Source of the DNA: Streptomyces sp. H27-C3
Lineage (GTDB): Bacteria; Actinomycetota; Actinomycetes; Streptomycetales; Streptomycetaceae
Direction: 5' to 3'
Length of the DNA stretch: 64,000 nt
NCBI RefSeq assembly: GCF_030063415.1
Contig: NZ_JASITA010000007.1
Coordinates: forward strand, 1-64,000
Positions 59,948 through 64,000 of the stretch are shown in pieces. The position numbers were made by a program, and so were the translations under genes. Under the pieces are notes generated by a model. The model ran no database searches and had not been told where the DNA came from. It saw nothing but the letters and a program-made list of their open reading frames with translations. The stretch's first letter is position 1. Each line of letters begins with the position of its first letter.

Positions 59948-60526
59948 GTGACGGTCAACATGACCAAGGGCCAGGCCATCAGCCTGCAGAAGAGCGACGG
60001 GGCAACCCTGACCGCGGTGCGGATGGGGCTCGGCTGGCAGGCGGCGCCGCGTCGTGGCCTGTTCGGCTCTCGCACGCGAGAAGTCGACCTCGATGCCTCG
60101 GCGGTGCTGTTCGCGGACAAGCAGCCGGTGGACGTGGTCTTCTTCCGTCACCTCGTCAGTGACGACGGCTCGGTGAAGCACACCGGCGACAACCTGGTCG
60201 GCGGCGCCGGCCAGGGCGGCGACGACGAGGCGATCCTCGTCGATCTCCAGCGCGTGCCCGTGCACATCGATCAGATCGTCTTCACGGTGAACTCCTTCAC
60301 CGGCCAGACGTTCCAGGAAGTGCAGAACGCGTTCTGTCGCATCGTCGATGAGACCAACGGCCAGGAGATGGCCCGTTACACGCTCGACGGTGGTGGCCAG
60401 TACACCGCCCAGATCATGGCGAAGGTGCACCGCGCGGGCACGGGATGGCAGATGACAGCCATCGGCAACCCGGCCAACGGCCGGACCTTTCAGGACCTGA
60501 TGCCGTCGATCCTGCCGCACCTCTGA
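59948..60526 (+). CDS. TerD family protein
   Basis: This 192-residue single-domain TerD protein has ISLQKSDGATLTAVRMGLGW, DASAVLFA, the acidic calcium-site region HTGDNLVGGAGQGGDDEAILVDL and FTVNSFTGQTFQEVQNAF. TerD proteins bind calcium and work in tellurite, phage and metal-stress responses; in Streptomyces some act in development. The GTG at 59948 follows GAGAGGGGAC. It is followed by the TerD-FtsK-like gene on the same strand (137 bp away) and TerC, so the three probably form a functional group. Confidence 0.93.
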   Translation: MTVNMTKGQAISLQKSDGATLTAVRMGLGWQAAPRRGLFGSRTREVDLDASAVLFADKQPVDVVFFRHLVSDDGSVKHTGDNLVGGAGQGGDDEAILVDLQRVPVHIDQIVFTVNSFTGQTFQEVQNAFCRIVDETNGQEMARYTLDGGGQYTAQIMAKVHRAGTGWQMTAIGNPANGRTFQDLMPSILPHL

Positions 60527-60662
60527 GCAGGGTCGTTCTCGCTACAGGCAGCTCTCGGAGGCATCGCGCCGCCGGGAGCTGCACCACTTGTATGACGTGC
60601 ACCACCCGGCGCTGTCAGGCACCGACCGATCCAATTCGACTTCTACGTGGGGGAGACAGGCG

Positions 60663-62657
60663 ATGACGGCCGAGCTGGTCCGGGGACAGAACCATCCATT
60701 GCCCCAGGCCCGTTTGGAGATCCGGGTGTCGGCCGGCAAGCCGATCGTGGCCGGTGCCACGCTCGGCGACGAGCAGGGCACCGTGCGCGGTACGGAGTGG
60801 GTTGCCCACCCCGGTTCGCCCCATCTCCCCGGGGTCGAAGTGTCCAAGCAGGCCGCGGCCGACCACCGGCTGGCCGTCGACCTCGGGGCCTTGCCCGCGT
60901 CCGTGCACCGGGTGAGCGTCCTGCTCGCCCTCCCGCTGGGCGTCGGCGGCCCGAGCAGTTTCGGCGCGCTCGCCGCCCCCTTCGTCGCCGTCACCGGGCT
61001 CGACGGCTCCGAGGTCGCCAGCTACACGGTCACCGGACTGGACAGCGAGTCGGCGGTCGTCGCCCTGGAGCTCTACCGCCGCCACGGCGCCTGGAAAGTA
61101 CGTGCCATGGGCCAGGGGTATGCGGGCGGCCTCGCCGAGATGCTCGCCGACCAGGGCCTGCCGCAGGCCAACGAGCTCGCCGCCGCCATCCAGGAGGCCG
61201 TGAGCAGCGGCCTGGCCCGCTCCGTGCAGGCACCCCCGCCCCGCGCCCAGGACGACGACCGGGCGCGGCACACCGCATCGCGGACGAGGGCCCGCCAGGA
61301 GCAGGCAGGCAGCGGCACCACCCCGGCCGACGCGACTCCCACGCCAGCGCCCGCAGCGCCCGATTCCCCGCGCGGCTCCGTGGCCGGCGCCCCGTCCGCC
61401 GCGGTTCCCGGCGGCCCGGAGACCGGCGCACCGCAGGCCTCCGGCGGACCCATCGACTACGCGCACCCCCGCCGTCAGAACACCGCGCCCCCGCCGCCGC
61501 CCCCCACCCCGCCGGGGCAGCCGGCGCAGCCCGTCGCGGGCGACGCGACCGGCTGGTCCATGGAGGAGCGGCTGTACAACCAGGTGTGGGGCATGTTCGA
61601 GGACCTGGCCCGCACCACCGCGGCGTATCGCAGCGCCGTGGACTTCGCCGAGTCGAGGATGGAGCAGGAGCTCGACAAGGTCCTCTCCGACCCGCGCAGC
61701 CGGATCGGGACCGCGGGCGACACCGCCCGCCAGGCGGCCCGCGCCAAGCACGACAACCTTGTCGAGCAGGCCCGCGTGGTGCTGGAGCGGGACCTTGCGC
61801 AGCTCATCGCTGAGGCCGAAGTCGTCGAGCCCGCCCTGCCCCCGGCCTTCGCCTCCTGGCACAACCCCACCTGGCACGGCTACCGGGCCCCCATGGAGAT
61901 CCCGATGGCGCTGCGCCTCGGTGATCTCCAGCTGCCCGAGAGCCCGGACCTGCGCATCCCGATGCTGGTGCGGCTGCCGCTGGAGCGGGGTCTGTGGATC
62001 GACAGTGGCCGCTCCGGTTCGGAGGCCGCGCTGATGATGGACTCCCACCAGCTGCGCAGGGCCGCCATGGACACGGCGGTCGCGCACGCCGCACGGCTCC
62101 TTGCGGCCTACCCCGCGGGGGAGTTCACCGTCCATGTCATCGACCCGGCGGGCTCGGGCGCGCTCGCGCTGGCCCCGCTGACCGGCTCCGGGGTGCTCGA
62201 CGCAGCGCCCGCGGCCGGCGCGCAGGGCGTCAGCGCCGTGCTGGCCAAGCTCACCCAGCGCGTGGACCTGGTGCAGATGGCAGTGCGGGGACGCGCCGCC
62301 GACGCGCTCCCGCCCGACTTGGACACGGCCGAGCAGCTCCTGATCGTCAATGACTTCCCGCACGGCTTCGACGACCGTGCCGTCACCCAGCTGCGTTATC
62401 TGGCCGACGAGGGCCCGGCCGTCGGCGTGCACCTGATGATGGTCGCCGACCGCGAGGACACGAGTGAGTACGGGCCGGTGCTCGACCCGCTGTGGCGGTC
62501 GCTGCTGCGGGTCACCCCGGTGCCCGACGACCACCTGATCGACCCGTGGGTCGGCCATGTGTGGACGTACGAGCCGATGCTGCCGCCGACCGGCAGCCAG
62601 GTGCTGCAGGAGGTTCTTGCCCGGGTGGCGGCGGCGAGGCGCTCACTGCGCGGCTGA
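60663..62657 (+). CDS. TerD-domain protein with C-terminal FtsK/HerA-like region
   Basis: This is a 664-residue two-part protein. Residues ~5-180 are a TerD domain (PQARLEIRVSAGKPI, ALELYRRHGAWKVRAMGQGY). A Pro/Ala/Gly/Arg-rich linker of about 110 residues follows, then a helical stretch (YNQVWGMFEDLARTTAAYR). The C-terminal part (about 410-664), with MALRLGDLQLPESPDL, RIPMLVRLPLERGLWIDSG and EQLLIVNDFPHGFDD, resembles the FtsK/HerA-like proteins that accompany TerD. No intact Walker A is seen, so it may be a pseudo-ATPase. Start is ATG 60663 after GGGGGAGAC. Confidence 0.8.
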   Translation: MTAELVRGQNHPLPQARLEIRVSAGKPIVAGATLGDEQGTVRGTEWVAHPGSPHLPGVEVSKQAAADHRLAVDLGALPASVHRVSVLLALPLGVGGPSSFGALAAPFVAVTGLDGSEVASYTVTGLDSESAVVALELYRRHGAWKVRAMGQGYAGGLAEMLADQGLPQANELAAAIQEAVSSGLARSVQAPPPRAQDDDRARHTASRTRARQEQAGSGTTPADATPTPAPAAPDSPRGSVAGAPSAAVPGGPETGAPQASGGPIDYAHPRRQNTAPPPPPPTPPGQPAQPVAGDATGWSMEERLYNQVWGMFEDLARTTAAYRSAVDFAESRMEQELDKVLSDPRSRIGTAGDTARQAARAKHDNLVEQARVVLERDLAQLIAEAEVVEPALPPAFASWHNPTWHGYRAPMEIPMALRLGDLQLPESPDLRIPMLVRLPLERGLWIDSGRSGSEAALMMDSHQLRRAAMDTAVAHAARLLAAYPAGEFTVHVIDPAGSGALALAPLTGSGVLDAAPAAGAQGVSAVLAKLTQRVDLVQMAVRGRAADALPPDLDTAEQLLIVNDFPHGFDDRAVTQLRYLADEGPAVGVHLMMVADREDTSEYGPVLDPLWRSLLRVTPVPDDHLIDPWVGHVWTYEPMLPPTGSQVLQEVLARVAAARRSLRG

Positions 62658-62896
62658 CAACCCGACGCCGACCTGCGCGCTTGGGGCGTTTTTATCATCC
62701 CCTTTACCTTCTCTTGGGTATTCCTGTACTCTTCGAGCAGCGGAGGGGAGTACTCCCGGCTGCGACGTACCCGTCAATACGGACCGCCATCGGTCCCGGG
62801 GCGTCGGCCCGTAGCGCGAGAACAGCGCTCGGGTGGAAGAGACCTCCGGCAGCGACGACGCTGATTGAGTTGCCGTAGCTACCTGCCGGAGGCGCA

Positions 62897-63895
62897 GTGG
62901 ACGTTTCATTGAACATGTGGATCCTGACCATTCTCGGTCTGGCCGCCCTGATCGCTGTCGACTTCCTCATCGGGCGCAAGCCCCATGACGTGTCGATCAA
63001 GGAAGCCGGAATCTGGACGGTCGTCTGGATCGTCCTGGCCATCCTCTTCGGCCTCGGCCTGCTGGTGTTCGGCACCACCCAGGCATCCGGAGAGTTCTTC
63101 GCCGGCTTCATCACCGAGAAATCGCTCAGCGTGGACAACCTCTTTGTCTTCGTCCTGATCATGGCGAAGTTCTCGGTGCCGTCCCACCTCCAACAGCGTG
63201 TGCTGCTCATAGGCGTGCTGATCGCCCTGGTGCTGCGTGCGATCTTCATCGCCGCCGGCGCAGCGGTCATCGCCAACTTCTCATGGATCTTCTACATCTT
63301 CGGCGCGTTCCTGATCTACACCGCCTGGAAGCTCATCCAGGAGGCGCGCTCCGGCGACGAGGAGGACGAGTTCGAGGAGAACCGTCTTCTCAAGTCCATC
63401 GAGACCCGCTTCGGCGTGGCCGACAGCTACCACGGCACCAAGCTCTTCATTCAGAAGAACGGCAAGCGCATCATGACGCCGCTGATGGTCGTCATGCTCG
63501 CCATCGGCACCACCGATGTGCTGTTCGCGCTGGACTCGATCCCCGCGATCTTCGGCCTCACCCAGGACCCGTACATCGTCTTCACCGCCAACGCCTTCGC
63601 CCTGATGGGCCTGCGCCAGCTGTACTTCCTCATCGGTGGCCTGCTCAAGAAGCTGGTCCACCTGAGCTACGGCCTGTCGGTCATCCTGGGCTTCATCGGC
63701 GTCAAGCTGGTGCTGCACGCGCTGCACGAGAACGGGGTGAACGTCCCCGTGATCTCGATTCCCTTCTCGCTGACTGTCATCTGCGGCGTGCTGATCATCA
63801 CCACGATCACCAGCCTGATCGCCAACAAGAAGACCGAGCAGCGCGAGGCGGCCGAGGCGGCCGCAGCGGGCGACAAGGAGAGCATCGAGTCCTGA
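62897..63895 (+). CDS. TerC family integral membrane protein
   Basis: This 332-residue protein has about nine transmembrane helices. The paired acidic motifs of TerC are present in FITEKSLSVDNLFVFV (second helix pair) and AIGTTDVLFALDSIPAIFG, the residues proposed to handle metal ions. A charged cytoplasmic loop (EARSGDEEDEFEENRLLK) separates the halves. TerC proteins take part in tellurite resistance and metal export during protein secretion. The GTG at 62897 is preceded by CCGGAGG. The C-terminus is Ala/Glu-rich. It ends at a very strong hairpin. Confidence 0.93.
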   Translation: MDVSLNMWILTILGLAALIAVDFLIGRKPHDVSIKEAGIWTVVWIVLAILFGLGLLVFGTTQASGEFFAGFITEKSLSVDNLFVFVLIMAKFSVPSHLQQRVLLIGVLIALVLRAIFIAAGAAVIANFSWIFYIFGAFLIYTAWKLIQEARSGDEEDEFEENRLLKSIETRFGVADSYHGTKLFIQKNGKRIMTPLMVVMLAIGTTDVLFALDSIPAIFGLTQDPYIVFTANAFALMGLRQLYFLIGGLLKKLVHLSYGLSVILGFIGVKLVLHALHENGVNVPVISIPFSLTVICGVLIITTITSLIANKKTEQREAAEAAAAGDKESIES

Positions 63896-63904
63896 CGACC
63901 CGAT

Positions 63905-63963
63905 CCGTATGCATGACTGGGGCCCGTACGCATCGTGCGTACGGGCCCCAGTCATGCATACGG
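63905..63963. terminator. Exceptionally long perfect hairpin terminator
   Basis: A 28-bp perfect stem (63905-63932 with 63936-63963) and a 3-nt loop TCG. It contains CCGTATGCATGACTGGGG at one end and its exact complement at the other. It lies between terC and a convergent gene and may serve both. Confidence 0.85.
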
Positions 63964-63970
63964 TCGCGGT

Positions 63971-64000
63971 CTACCAGCCGCGCTTGCGCCACTCCGGCAG
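63971..64000 (-). CDS. 3' end of an unidentified gene (partial)
   Basis: The minus strand ends LPEWRKRGW followed by TAG at 63971-63973, with the rest beyond the window. Codon choice is Streptomyces-like, and it sits just behind a terminator shared with terC. Nine codons are too few to name a family. Confidence 0.5.
   Translation of the reverse strand: MPEWRKRGW

Noticed and set aside
59413..60120. Minus-strand frame containing a pentapeptide-like ADLSD stretch.
   Set aside because: Most of it is antisense of uvrB and the TerD gene; the short repeat is better treated as DNA-level tandem repeats.
1..64000. CRISPR arrays, rRNA genes, complete insertion sequences, prophage genes and an origin of replication.
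   Set aside because: No regularly spaced identical repeats with unique spacers, no rRNA-like sequence, and no transposase, integrase or DnaA-box cluster were seen.

Overview
This window is chromosomal DNA from a Streptomyces species or a very close relative. The signs are very high GC with third-position G/C bias, GTG starts, many Tat or Sec secreted proteins, leaderless-looking promoters, and a gene order I recognise from the conserved Streptomyces core: pyk, ANTAR response regulator, liv transporter, fdhF-like gene, polA, rpsA, PAC2 gene, coaE, uvrB and the ter genes. The synteny statement comes from memory of S. coelicolor and was not computed.

Layout. 0.1-3.1 kb: a two-gene siderophore-type unit (PLP-dependent decarboxylase and flavin N-monooxygenase) abutting a decapitated Tat-exported nucleotidase. 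3.9-7.6 kb: SIMPL protein, pyruvate kinase, a wrecked HTH/LAGLIDADG-type gene, tRNA-Leu(CAA) with its terminator, and a PdtaR-like regulator. 7.7-13.3 kb: a complete branched-chain amino-acid ABC transporter (livF, livG, livM, livH, livK). 14.1-24.6 kb: lipoprotein, thioesterase, FdhF/YdeP-like molybdoenzyme, DNA polymerase I, DUF4184 protein, secreted transglycosylase, a 45-aa membrane peptide and a DUF3068 protein. 24.7-33.1 kb: HrpB helicase, methyltransferase, ribosomal protein S1, PAC2 protein, CoaE and a TPR protein, with two copies of a 162-bp terminal-inverted-repeat element. 33.3-43.7 kb: phytase-like protein, DoxX protein, a SNF2-SWIM pair, a TerD-nuclease fusion and a streptogrisin-like protease. 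43.9-56.6 kb: an accessory stretch rich in damaged genes. 56.7-64 kb: MHYT protein, UvrB, two TerD-type proteins and TerC.

Two themes stand out. First, this strain shows repeated small deletions and frameshifts. The nucleotidase, HTH/LAGLIDADG, pseudouridine kinase, C39-like peptidase and glycerophosphodiesterase genes are broken, and two pairs of convergent genes have lost their stop codons and read into each other. One of those junctions carries a 14-bp match to the end of the 162-bp element. Second, downstream of a conserved protein of unknown function (46537-47268) lies a near-perfect tRNA elbow in permuted order (T-arm, closed acceptor stem, D-arm). This is the architecture of the tRNA-like module of bacterial Y RNAs (YrlA), but I see no TROVE/Ro protein in the window. 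This protein-RNA pair is my best candidate for an undescribed system. The Ter-related set (TerD-PD-(D/E)XK fusion, TerD, TerD-FtsK-like, TerC) and the SNF2-SWIM pair are further candidates for stress or genome-defence modules.
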